A stretch of DNA of 64,000 bases from Azorinus chamasolen (Eukaryota > Mollusca > Bivalvia > Cardiida > Solecurtidae), in NCBI GenBank assembly GCA_963576725.1, contig OY755240.1, positions 57,784,633-57,848,632 of the forward strand. Reading direction: 5' to 3'. The stretch's first letter is position 1. Every line of letters starts with the position of its first letter. Both the position numbers and the translations under genes were made by a program. The notes under the pieces were generated by a model that saw nothing but the letters and a program-made list of their open reading frames with translations, was not told the DNA's origin and made no database searches. Below, in pieces: positions 55,395 through 64,000 of the stretch.

Positions 55395-55640
55395 TTAACC
55401 CTTTCCCTTGTGTGAGCGCATTTGGACGAATCTGCAAACAGAGCAGACTCAGATCAGACGGCTCCTATAGGAGCCGTCTGATAAGGGTCTGCTCTGTTTG
55501 CTTATGGTGTAATATAGATCTGATCCTACAGTTTCTGCATGAGCCGAAATGTCATGTGTACACATGCCATTATAAAAACAATCTTAATAATATTCATGAC
55601 GTCAGTATTTCCTATATCTATTCATCAAGGAAAAGAATAA
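55395..55640. mobile_element. TTAA-A MITE, reference core
   Basis: TTAACCCTTTCCCTTGTG to ATCAAGGAAAAGAATAA. The perfect core TCAGACGGCTCCTATAGGAG...CCGTCTGA is extended by GCAAACAGAGCAGACTC and inverse. Confidence 0.88.
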
Positions 55641-55734
55641 ATGTCATTGATAGAAAATGACCTCGTATACAAGTACATTACCACTGTATCGTGGTTATGA
55701 AATTGATGAGACCCGCGTTGCTTGACTTCTCATT

Positions 55735-56058
55735 GTCATTTTCATGCCTTTGCAAACAGTAGACCAAGATCAGACGGCTTTTGTTGGACACGCCTGATCT
55801 GGATCTGTCCTGTTCGCTTACGGAAATAAAATGTATATATAGATCTGATTCTACAGTTCTACCATGGCCACAATCCTATTGTAATGAAGGAGCAGTCTGG
55901 CAAGGGTCTGCTCTGGTGGTATATGGGTTAAATACATCTGATGCTTACGGTTCTGCCATAGTCACAATGATCTGTGTTCACCTGCCTGTATCAAAATATT
56001 CTAATTAATATTCATGTTTTCACATTTTCTTACATGAATATTCAGGAAATAAAGGGTC
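55735..56058. mobile_element. TTAA-A MITE with internal partial duplication
   Basis: Core GATCAGACGGCTTTTGTTGG and CGCCTGATCTGG. The GATTCTACAGTTCTACCATG phrase recurs worn at about 55945 (ACGGTTCTGCCATAGTCACA). Right end GAAATAAAGGGTCAA. Confidence 0.6.
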
Positions 56059-56135
56059 AAGGCAGCGGTTTACCCTTGGAATACTGAATGGTCAATTATA
56101 GTCTTACATCAGAGTGCGCTTAGTATGAAATGGTA

Positions 56136-56445
56136 TACAGTTGAACTTTGATAACTCTGACTCGGATAACTCGAACTTCGGGATAACTCGAACAAAAGGT
56201 CCAGTCCTTCCAAAACTAACGCTACAGAATTGCTTTAATATGTATCGCTACAGATATCTAGAAACACATGTGGCAGCTTAATACAGGTCTAAAGTAACAC
56301 TGAAAGCTTTCAGCATTACTTTAGACCTTATTAAGCTGTGGTCTTGACAAATCGTTCAGATGAGAAATCGGATGACTCAAACATCTGTTATCTCGAACTA
56401 ATTTGTACAGTCTCTTGAAGTTCGACTTATCGAATTTCAACTGTA
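56136..56445. mobile_element. pogo-2 MITE
   Basis: TACAGTTGAACTTTGATAAC to CGAATTTCAACTGTA. The core is shortened to GAAAGCTTTC. Confidence 0.9.
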
Positions 56446-56551
56446 ATTAGCAAGAGTATTTTAAATGACACACAGTGGCATACAGCAGATTGCTCTCTGA
56501 TATTGGATGTTCACTGTTTGCAAATACCAGTACAATCATTCATCGCATTTA

Positions 56552-56885
56552 TATACTGTTGAACTTTGATATCTCGGACTCGGATAACTCGAACCTCGGG
56601 ATAGTTCGAACTAAAAGGTCTATCCTTTCAATACTTACAATACAGAATTGCTATAATATGCTTTACTACGCACATATAGAAACACATGTGACAGCTTAAT
56701 GCATGTCTAAAGTAATGTTGAAAGTTCATGTAGGAGCTTTCAGCTTCACCTTAGATAGACCTGCATTGAGCTATGAACTTGGCAAATTGTCCAGATTTGA
56801 AATCGGATAACTCGAACTTCTGTTATCTTTAACTCATTTGTATGATTTCGTGAAACTCGAGATATCAAACATTCAAGGAACTTGA
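56552..56885. mobile_element. pogo-2 MITE
   Basis: TACTGTTGAACTTTGATATC, core GAAAGTTCATGTAGGAGCTTTC, right end CGAGATATCAAACATTCAAG. It follows the previous copy in the same orientation. Confidence 0.85.
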
Positions 56886-57147
56886 GCAATCGCACCTTAA
56901 ATGGTATTTTATCCAGTCACCAGGCTTCTCTAGTGACATAATAAAGGGGAGGCAAATAAACTTAGGTTTATTAGGTTACTTCCGGTAGTGGAAGGTTTAT
57001 TAGGTTAGTAGATAGACGTAATGATTCTATAACCATGGAACTATTTTAGTTTTCTGTAAATATTCATAAACATGTTGATGGAATAGATCTAACAGATCTA
57101 TTTGGTCACCAGAATAATTATTCAAATGAGAAAAAATAAAAATAATT

Positions 57148-57244
57148 GGCTACAGCTGGATTCGATCCCGCGCCTGATCCTACAAAAACTAATTCTAATC
57201 ACTCTAGAGACGTCGCCCTTACCGATTACGCCACTGAGGCCACA
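57148..57244 (-). repeat. tRNA-like SINE head or tRNA pseudogene
   Basis: On the minus strand, TGGCGTAATCGGTAAGG resembles a Pol III A box and GGGATCGAATCC a B box, about 50 bp apart, with a TCTCTAGAG loop region between. Acceptor-stem pairing is only about 4 bp, so a working tRNA is unlikely. Confidence 0.55.
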
Positions 57245-57778
57245 TACAAAATGACGTTGATTTATCAATTTTATTAATTTAATCCACCGCTGGCAAAACC
57301 CGTTTTTGATAAAATCAAACCTGGAAGCAAAGATTGACAGATAAATAGTAAATGTTTTCTTTTCACTCTCATGATTATTTGATTGATAAACTCTTACAGG
57401 GGCGGTGATAGTCATAAACCTAAATATAGCCTGTTCAGTTCCATCGATTATTGAGTGACGTTAGGTAGAATCTAAAAATAGAAACCGAGGCTACGCAACT
57501 CGAATTTGACCAAAGAATATAGATCATGTCTGTTTGAAATAGCTTATCGACCCTCGATTCAAATCATCTTATTTTTCAAATTCAACCACGTTTCCCTTCT
57601 AGTAATACAAGTATCGAAACTATATTCCTCTGCGGTAGCTCATTAGATCTATTTACGTCTAAATGGAAGTGAAAAGGGAGGGATCCGTTGATCGAAAAAC
57701 TGCATTTTCAATGTAAATTATTTCAAGAGTGTTATGAGTCTATAAAAAGACATTTAACTATATTGACTGGATAAATCG
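57245..57778. other. Non-coding, nothing recognised
   Basis: The sequence upstream of the tRNA-like unit could contain a SINE body, but no second copy lies in the window for comparison. Confidence 0.4.
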
Positions 57779-57915
57779 AATAATAGGTTAGTGCCGTAGA
57801 TGGGAGGCCTTTATGCGACTCGGAGAGAAAACAGTTGAGGCTCGGCAAGCCTCGTCTCATCGTTTTCTCCCCTCGTCGGATAAAGGCGTCCCATCTACGG
57901 CACTAACCTATTATT
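57779..57915. repeat. Foldback, 50-bp arms
   Basis: AATAATAGGTTAGTGCCGTA...AAAGG-type arm pairs with TACGGCACTAACCTATTATT. The loop side carries CGACTCGGAGAGAAAAC and GTTTTCTCCCCTCGTCG. Near-perfect, GC-richer than its surroundings. No other copy seen. Confidence 0.8.
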
Positions 57916-58025
57916 CTCTATTTCTTTTTATGAAAATATTGCTACTTCAATAAACAACGGAGGATGACTCATAAATAAAATAACCCAGCTGTTCTATATC
58001 GCCGCCCACACTCCTGAACAGGCCT

Positions 58026-58160
58026 CTGATCAACCACCCCGAGTCTCAAGACAAGATCCATGCAGAACTAGACATGGTTGTCGGTAGAGATAGACTGCCG
58101 ACACTTGAGGACCGACACGAGTGTGTTTTCACCGAAGCTTTGATCGTAGCCTCCCCCACC
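58026..58160 (+). pseudogene. Cytochrome P450 exon fragment (CYP2-clan-like)
   Basis: Reads LINHPESQDKIHAELDMVVG then RDRLPTLEDRHECVFTEALI. This is the stretch between the I and K helices of CYP2-clan P450s (HP..Q.KI..ELD.VVGRDR.P.LEDR...P.TEA.I.E). The ExxR motif that should follow is missing: after TEALIVAS the sequence leaves the family. CCTGAACAG just before could be a worn acceptor. No heme-binding or I-helix exon was found nearby. It is probably a stray or dead exon. Confidence 0.72.
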
Positions 58161-58329
58161 TATGCAAGCAAGGCATGGAATTTGAGGGATGCGAAATACC
58201 ACCTAATGCATTAGTAAGTTGTATACAACTAATAATCTACGATAAGGGGACAGGGATCTATTAAAAATTCCTTTACTCGACCCCCAATTGTTTGGCACTC
58301 CTGTACTACATTACAATAAACTTAGTCAA

Positions 58330-58445
58330 GAATGTTTGGCCGTAGCAGAAACTGTATCATAAGAAACCAGAGTAGACCTTGTAGGAGCCGTCTGATCTGG
58401 GTCTACTCTGTTTGCAAAGGTGTATTGATGGAGGAATAGGTTATT
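58330..58445. mobile_element. TTAA-A MITE, half copy
   Basis: GTAGGAGCCGTCTGATCTGG and TGATGGAGGAATAGG remain. The left core arm is deleted. Confidence 0.65.
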
Positions 58446-58484
58446 AAATGACTTAACTTCACGATTATTCATTTATGAAATATT

Positions 58485-58730
58485 TTAACCCTTTCGGCGC
58501 CAAATTTCTAAGTGTCGTCTGCAATCCAACGTTGTTAAATCATACAGTAAAATAAGGAAATGAGATAAATAAATGCAAATTTCAAAGGAATAAAGCACAT
58601 ATATAGAACTGGAGATTGAGACAAATAGTGAAGTCCCTGATCAGACGCCGCCTTGAAAAGGCGGCGTCTGATCTGGGACTGCACTATTTGTCGTGGTGGA
58701 TTTACTCGACTGTGGCGGTGAAAGGGTTAA
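58485..58730. mobile_element. TTAA-D MITE, reference copy
   Basis: TTAACCCTTTCGGCGCCAA to GGCGGTGAAAGGGTTAA. The perfect core GACGCCGCCTTGAAAAGGCG...GCGTC has arms AGTCCCTGATCA/TGATCTGGGACT. Confidence 0.92.
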
Positions 58731-59036
58731 CAATTAGATACATTTGTATAATGATACAATGGAATATAAACAGAGAAAGTGTTTTACCATGGTAGAAAGT
58801 GTAGAATCAGATGAATCTAGTTCCATGTGCAACTAAAGCTGATCCTGATTGTCACGTGCAGCTCTGTCACATTCAACTTTAATTATTTGGATTAATATTT
58901 ATCAGTTTGCCAGATAGACGCGCACGTAACAGAATAGGTCCATATGCAGAAGATATACCACTGGCGTCTGCTCTGTTTGCTTATGGGATTATATAATATC
59001 TGCCGTGGACAAATTGCACAGTCACCCTAATTTGAT

Positions 59037-59058
59037 ATATATATATATATATATATAT
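59037..59058 (+). repeat. (AT)n microsatellite
   Basis: About 11 AT units. Confidence 0.9.
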
Positions 59059-59442
59059 GTTGAAGGACTTAACATAACGAATATTCAATTTATCTCGATT
59101 ATTCAAGTGTTCAGTATAGAAGAAGATTTTCCATCCTTTATGCAGGTGGCTACTTAATGCAAGGTAAAAGGCATGCGGAAAGCTACTAGAGGTCATTTCT
59201 GCACGGTCTCCGTACGTCGCCATATGTTGTTCGTACATATTCACGCGCACCGTAGCTTCGGTGGTTTCTCATAAAAAAGTTATACAGATTTTCAAAAACC
59301 GCAAGCCCGCAGCCCGAAAACACGTGATTCAGACATAGTACGGTCTCCGCACGGGCATCGTTCTTAGTCCGCACGAAGATCGGGCGACAAACGGTCAATA
59401 TTAGGTGGATATATAGCCAAACAATCGTACCGCAACCATACA

Positions 59443-60612
59443 AAAACATCGCAGCCCGTAGACTTCTACGATGCACAATATATCGTAGGAGCGATCCGTG
59501 CGATATAGCTTCTCTCTTTTGCGATTAAGCCTCACTCCGAGCGACTTGTCCTAGACCTTCCCTAGACCCGTACGTTCCATATTATTTCCATTGGCGGCCT
59601 CTGTGCGCTTAAGCTTCAACCAAATAAGATCGACCCTCGCTTAACTTGCAGTTCTGTAGATCTTCTATAGTTAGTGTTCAAAAGTTCGCAAACATCTCCG
59701 GGGGCATACGGAGATAGATCCGGTGGGTAGCTTCATCTCCCAGCCTCAGTTCCGTCATTAGGGAGGTGTACTGACCTTAATGTTCCCTCTGGTGTTCATG
59801 CAGCCCCTTTTCAGCATGATTAGCATAACCAGATAGTCTTGCTGCAATTTCAGGGCATGGTGCTTTAATACAATAGCATGGTGCTGAGCGATTTGGTCCA
59901 TGTTGTCCTTTCGGAGACTGGTCAATAACTGATGGTCGGCCAACGATCGCCGGGCATTGTATAACGATCGCAGTGGGTCGCGCGCAAATTCGTGCAGCCA
60001 AAACCAGTGTGCACGTAACTCCGGCGAGACTCTGTTGAGAAAAGATCGAGAATCGGTTGTCTGAGCGAGGCTGGAACGTTAGAGATCGCAACCAAATCGT
60101 ATTCATCGATGGTACATTGCAACTCGTACGTAGCTAGATCGGCCGGGAAGGAGTCTTGGTCGGCCGAGGTCGCGCGCTTGCGAGAATAGATCGCCGAGAG
60201 ATCGAGACAATGTCGCAGATTGATCGAACAGAACGAAACTTTGTCGTGTCAAGATCGCTTCAGATAGAGTGGATAGACGTAGATAGAGCGTATATAGAGC
60301 GTGTGTAGAGCGTATAGGACGTATATAGAGCGTAAACATCGAAGGTCAAACGAGCTAATATCGAACATAGAGCGTGCCCAGAAAATAATGGGGTAGGTCG
60401 CACGGTTTTTGCCCGCGACTATTGGAAAACCGAGCTGCGATTTAGGTCGCGCGTGGTCGCGTGCGACTTTTCCAGGTCATACATTGTACTCGGTGAAATG
60501 ACCCCATAAGCCCCGAACTGATTGCACACATTATCGTATGATGATCGTATACAATGAAAACAAAAACATCGCAGCCCGTAGACTTCTACGATGCACAATA
60601 CATCGTAGGAAA
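59443..60612. repeat. 47-bp direct repeats flanking the Harbinger remnant
   Basis: AAAACATCGCAGCCCGTAGA...GATGCACAAT recurs at 59443-59490 and 60563-60610 with one mismatch. The region between is GC- and CGA-rich, unlike its surroundings. The pair may mark repeats inside one element or an insertion boundary. Confidence 0.6.
59590..60125 (-). pseudogene. PIF/Harbinger transposase, N-terminal remnant
   Basis: Minus strand, across frames: LTSLRKDNMDQIAQHHAIVL and LMLKR-like basic stretches (59943-59760), then after a frameshift MTELRLGDEATHRIYLRMPP followed by EMFANF and a stop (59757-59670). LxxELRLxDxxxFRxxxRMxPExFxxL is the conserved N-terminal signature of animal Harbinger-type DDE transposases. 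The catalytic DDE domain is absent. In another frame, 60122-59922 is also open, which is typical of a GC-rich decayed gene. No HNH/DDE residues, so it is inactive. Confidence 0.65.
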
Positions 60613-60650
60613 ATCGCAGACAAAGAAATCGTACTGCCTCCATGGCAAAT

Positions 60651-61011
60651 GTAAACTAGGCAGAGATTTAGTGTTACTTATAGGGAGATGACTGCTTCAT
60701 GCATTAAGACCGATATACTATCATACTATAATACTTCACTCATTATATATGTGTGGTTCCTGTAGCGTTCATACAAGGATAATGACAATGCATTGTAGGT
60801 AATAATTAATGATTTATATGAAAAAGTAATTGATTCGTTAAATGATAGTCGAAGACCAATTATCACTAAAGATTGCATCATTAAATCTATACATGTATTA
60901 TTTTACAAACAGAGAAGACCATCACCAGACAGTTAAAAAGGGGCTGTCGGATCTGGTTCCATCGCTCGCAACGTCGTTAGCATTGGCCTTTATCACCTAA
61001 ATGCATCCCCC
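60651..61011. other. Non-coding with worn TTAA-A core
   Basis: ACAAACAGAGAAGACCATCA and GGCTGTCGGATCTGGTTCC at 60905-60960 are a worn TTAA-A core. Nothing else seen. Confidence 0.45.
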
Positions 61012-61127
61012 CCAGACGATTTCTAGACCCAACAAATTTGAAATAATCTGCTATATTTATCACAATCGTTTCAATGATTGAGTTTTACAGAGGTGTAAAT
61101 AAGTGGCAGTAGGAGAGAATAGGTTAA
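61012..61127. mobile_element. TTAA-E MITE, right half
   Basis: TTATCACAATCGTTTCAATG to GCAGTAGGAGAGAATAGG, ending in a TTAA shared with the next element. Confidence 0.72.
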
Positions 61128-61315
61128 CTTTTCTGCTGCCAATGTTGCAGCTATAATTATATATACAAACAGTTTGGATCCAGTTGACACGCCGAATAAC
61201 TCGGTGTCTAATATCCGATGTAATCTGTTTGTTGCTGTGACTATATTTTTGAAACAAAAATGAATACAAAGCTACATAATTAGCAGACAACATAATGTGT
61301 CAGCGAACTAGTTAA
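61124..61315. mobile_element. TTAA-C MITE
   Basis: TTAACTTTTCTGCTGCCAA to GTCAGCGAACTAGTTAA. The core TTGACACGCCGAATAACTCG is worn. Confidence 0.78.
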
Positions 61316-61318
61316 GGG

Positions 61319-61554
61319 TTATCCCTTTCGGTACCAAATTTCTCATTGTCGTCTGCAAATCACTTTTGTTAAATCATTTGATAAAATAACGAAATTAATG
61401 CAAATTTCAAAGGAATAAAGCACAGGTACAGAAATATAGTTTGAGACAAAAAGTGAAGTCCCTTATCAGTTGTTGCTTTGAAAGGCGAAGTCTGACCCGG
61501 GACTGCGCTATTTGTCGTGGTGCATGTTTGCGATATTGGCGGTGAAAAGGTTAA
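61319..61554. mobile_element. TTAA-D MITE
   Basis: TTATCCCTTTCGGTACCAA to GGCGGTGAAAAGGTTAA. The core TTGCTTTGAAAGGCGAAGTC is worn. It begins within 4 bp of the end of the previous element. Confidence 0.78.
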
Positions 61555-62689
61555 CTCGGCGAGATAAAGAACTTTTCCGAAGTAGTTGTGAACGAGAAAT
61601 ACCATTCGATTATGCTTCAAATATATATCATCGTAGTATATTCATTTTTATAAAAAGCGACAACTTTGAGAGTTTAAGACTGTTTTCGGCCAAATGAATT
61701 TAAAGTCCTATTGAATCTTTTTAGCTGACTTGCGTTCAGTGTAGGACGGAGGCAGTGCCATTGAGAGAGCCTGGTCAGGTCCCGGCTATTCTTACATGTG
61801 GTTACCCTTCTACAGCGATGGACTGTTGAGATGTCACCGGAACTTTCCGTTCCCTGCGACACAAGAAGCGGTTAAATTTAACAAAGACTTGAATTGCCGA
61901 CAAAACCCTTAACTGTGCAGAGTGGTACCACGCAACACAGGTCCCGTTGCCAAATAAATATCATACTATGTGCATGACTGGAAAATTATAAATTTTCGGA
62001 TAATTTGTTAACTGTGTGAATCAAAATCTATATTTGTACACTTTTTCAATTAGTCTTCACTGTCACTAAATATATTCATCACTCAACATACGTTATTATT
62101 GTTTGCCATTTATCGGAACCTACCCCAGTTCTGCTGAGCAGACTAGACATTTCTAACGCTACAGCTGATTTGGTCCTAAATTGTTTTCAAAACAAATATG
62201 ATGTTGTTCTGTGTAGTAAGGCAACAGTGCCTAAGTCTCATGTTTTCTTTTGGGTAATTAATGTTTGGTTAGTTGAGATATATTAACTAATCACTGCATA
62301 GATAAACTTTAAACGACGTTGCAACTATAGTATATTCAGATCAGATGGATGTATATGCTCTGTGTATAACTATGATTCAATGCGTTCTGTCATGTCCTAC
62401 AGCCGTCTGTGGTAAAGTGTTTTTCGTCTTGGTATACATGACGCCAATGAACATTCATCAAGTAACGGATTAAGTGTCAAATCATCAGCAACATGCGTTT
62501 GAGTCAGCAAAAATGAAGAAATAACCGGCAAACAGTGTGTATGTCTTGTATGATGTACCGTTTCTCTGGGTCTAGATTGTTGGCAAGTTCCAGAAGGCAT
62601 TAGATACATTTCGTATTAAGACAACCGGTACATGTGCCAATTTGGATTTGTAATAACATATACAATTACTAAATATCCAGATTAATCAA
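61555..62689. other. Non-coding, nothing firm recognised
   Basis: A block at 61729-61830 after TCTTTTTAG is open for 34 codons (LTCVQCRTEAVPLREPG...). It resembles no family that I know and has no donor. The rest is AT-rich. Confidence 0.4.
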
Positions 62690-62905
62690 TTACCGCATAA
62701 GCTATTTTCGACCAAGCCTGTTTGAATTAATCAACTTGAAAGGAGCATGTATTACAGAAAAAGGACAATTTTAGATTTTTGCAATTTGGAATCCTACATG
62801 ATAAATAGAGCATTTGCTCCATAGGAGATAATTCTGTACTTATCACAGTGGTTTCAAAAAAAAATTTCACAGAGGCGTCGATAAGTGTTCTAAAAGAATG
62901 GTTTA
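62690..62905. mobile_element. TTAA-E MITE, worn
   Basis: AGAGCATTTGCTCCATAGGA with ACTTATCACAGTGGTTTC and GAATTAATCAACTTGAAAGG match TTAA-E. Ends lost. Confidence 0.65.
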
Positions 62906-63392
62906 CGTAACACATATAGGTACAATGAAATGTGTTTTTTTTCAACTTGTTTGGTAATTTTGTTCCAATATTATTTTGAAACAAAACGAAAAAAGAGACG
63001 ACAGAGGTTAGCAAAGGCAGAGTTCAGTAGACTAAATAAACTAACTAAACTCCAACACTTTAGATGAATTTTAATTACTTGATCTTGTCATGAGTCTCCA
63101 TGCTATTTTTAATTCAGGAGTGTGTACTAAAACATCGGAAGGAATATGCGTATGAATACCGGTATGCAATTTCTTTATCGCGTAGTAGCTACATGTAGCA
63201 TGCAAGACATTTCACAATTAGTGATTCGTTGAATGCATCGTTGGTGCTATTTGTCAGTATGTACCCGGAACTCACGAATACCCTTACGAACCCTTACAAC
63301 CCCGTTATAGGCCATGCTTATACAATACTAATTTGCGAGAATATGAGGAAATAGTCGTAGCAGTTTAGTCAGTTTGTTAGGGTGGTTGTTTG

Positions 63393-63416
63393 TTGGGCTG
63401 CCGAAAGGCAGCCCAA
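63393..63416 (+). repeat. Perfect 10-bp hairpin with GAAA loop
   Basis: GGGCTGCC-GAAA-GGCAGCCC with an extra TT/AA pair. It would form a very stable GNRA-loop RNA hairpin. I see no poly-U or gene context; function unknown. Confidence 0.7.
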
Positions 63417-63673
63417 ACTGATACGGCTTGGAAAAGCTTGCATGATTAACCACGGTCCTATGTTTCTATAACTGCCGACTGCTACGGACTTTTTTTGTTA
63501 TCTCGTCTGTATTAAAATTCACGAACATTATGATGTTGTTTTTTCAAAATTTATGACGTACCCATTTATTACTGTTTAAGTTCCTCATGATGCTTTTGCA
63601 TTTTAATTTCCTATGCACATGTTCTTCGAAAGCAGTTTTTCAATTAATCGAAAGGAGATAATCACATAAACAA

Positions 63674-63921
63674 ATGTCATTAATAATAAGGAATGCAAAC
63701 TGCTTATATGAATTAAAAGCAAATACTGTACTGTATAATTGCAATTATATTTCATATAAGATTGTTTTCATTGCGTTATTCTTAACTGTTATTCTTAATT
63801 TCGGTAAGAATTTAAACGTGTATTTCGGACACGGACATTTGCGCCCTTTCAATTTTACCCGTCGCGTTGTGTTCCCAAATGCTAGTTACATAGCAATAAT
63901 TGAAACAATTTTCCCGTACAA
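63674..63921 (+). other. ORF-bearing stretch, no gene called
   Basis: A 93-codon plus-strand ORF covers it, with a hydrophobic run about residues 29-45. It has no homology that I recognise and runs into the tRNA-like sequence, so I treat it as chance. Confidence 0.4.
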
Positions 63922-63992
63922 AGCACCGTGGCGTAGGGGTAGCGCGTTAGCCTAGAAAACTAGAGTTCACGGGTTTCGATACTAGGTGTAGA
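63922..63992 (+). repeat. tRNA-Ser-like SINE head or tRNA pseudogene
   Basis: GTGGCGTAGGGGTAGC is A-box-like and GGGTTTCGATACT is a worn B box. The loop CTAGAAA would give anticodon AGA (Ser). GCACC pairs with GGTGT in the acceptor. One anticodon-stem mismatch and the worn T arm argue against a functional tRNA. Confidence 0.5.
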
Positions 63993-64000
63993 CGAAAATT

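Noticed and set aside
50846..55640. CRISPR array-like series of similar palindromes
   Set aside because: Units differ in length and orientation, spacing is irregular, and each is the core of a separate TTAA element in eukaryotic DNA.
61729..61830. Possible exon reading LTCVQCRTEAVPL
   Set aside because: Acceptor-like TTTTTAG only, no donor, a stop after 34 codons and no family recognised.

Overview
This window is nuclear DNA from an animal with a large, repeat-rich genome. There are no long prokaryote-style ORFs or operons. The genes are split by introns with GT/AG borders, base composition is AT-rich, and miniature inverted-repeat elements, a non-LTR retrotransposon and simple repeats are everywhere. 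The repeat types and coding fragments look molluscan, most likely a bivalve. That is recognition from memory and inference; no search was run.

Genes. (1) An LRAT/NlpC-P60-type gene lies on the plus strand in one large exon (6631-8317). It has two LRAT-like domains, and its catalytic His lies upstream of the first in-frame ATG. (2) A peroxisomal sarcosine oxidase/PIPOX-like gene runs on the minus strand. Its first four exons (51360-51465, 45117-45186, 35914-35970, 31295-31426) join in perfect phase across about 20 kb of transposon-filled introns; its later exons were not found. (3) A frame-broken DUF4806-like gene is nested on the same strand in PIPOX intron 2 (42869-39843). (4) Fragments: a plus-strand cytochrome P450 exon (58026-58160), a decayed copy of the LRAT gene end (19709-20160), and two weak minus-strand candidate exons near 4.65 and 6.0 kb.

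Layout. 0-3.2 kb: a decayed transposon-like protein gene cut by two dispersed repeats. 6.6-8.3 kb: the LRAT gene. About 7.9-17.4 kb and 19.7-30.9 kb: two diverged direct copies of one segment, which let insertions be dated by comparison. 31.3-51.5 kb: the PIPOX gene with a CR1/L2-like LINE, the nested pseudogene and many MITEs. 51.5-64 kb: more MITEs, a TIR element with a 200-bp repeat, a Harbinger transposase remnant, and tRNA-derived SINE-like ends.

Mobile elements dominate. Several families have TTAA ends followed by C(C/T)C, as in piggyBac-type MITEs. I call them TTAA-A (TTACTCCAT), -B (CGCTTGCT), -C (CGCTGCCAA), -D (CGGCGCCAA), -E (CTCATTCTCTCC) and -F (A-like ends with a pogo-like core). 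Others begin TACAGT and end ACTGTA, as in Tigger/pogo-type MITEs (pogo-1 to pogo-5). Nearly all carry a central spacer-free palindrome, often built around CTCCTATAGGAG, and the same core occurs in both superfamilies. A 1.66-kb hAT-like element (9121-10783) carries a piece of rDNA: the end of the 5' ETS plus about 200 bp of 18S. Family names and gene identities are my reading of motifs. Ends of degraded elements are approximate.
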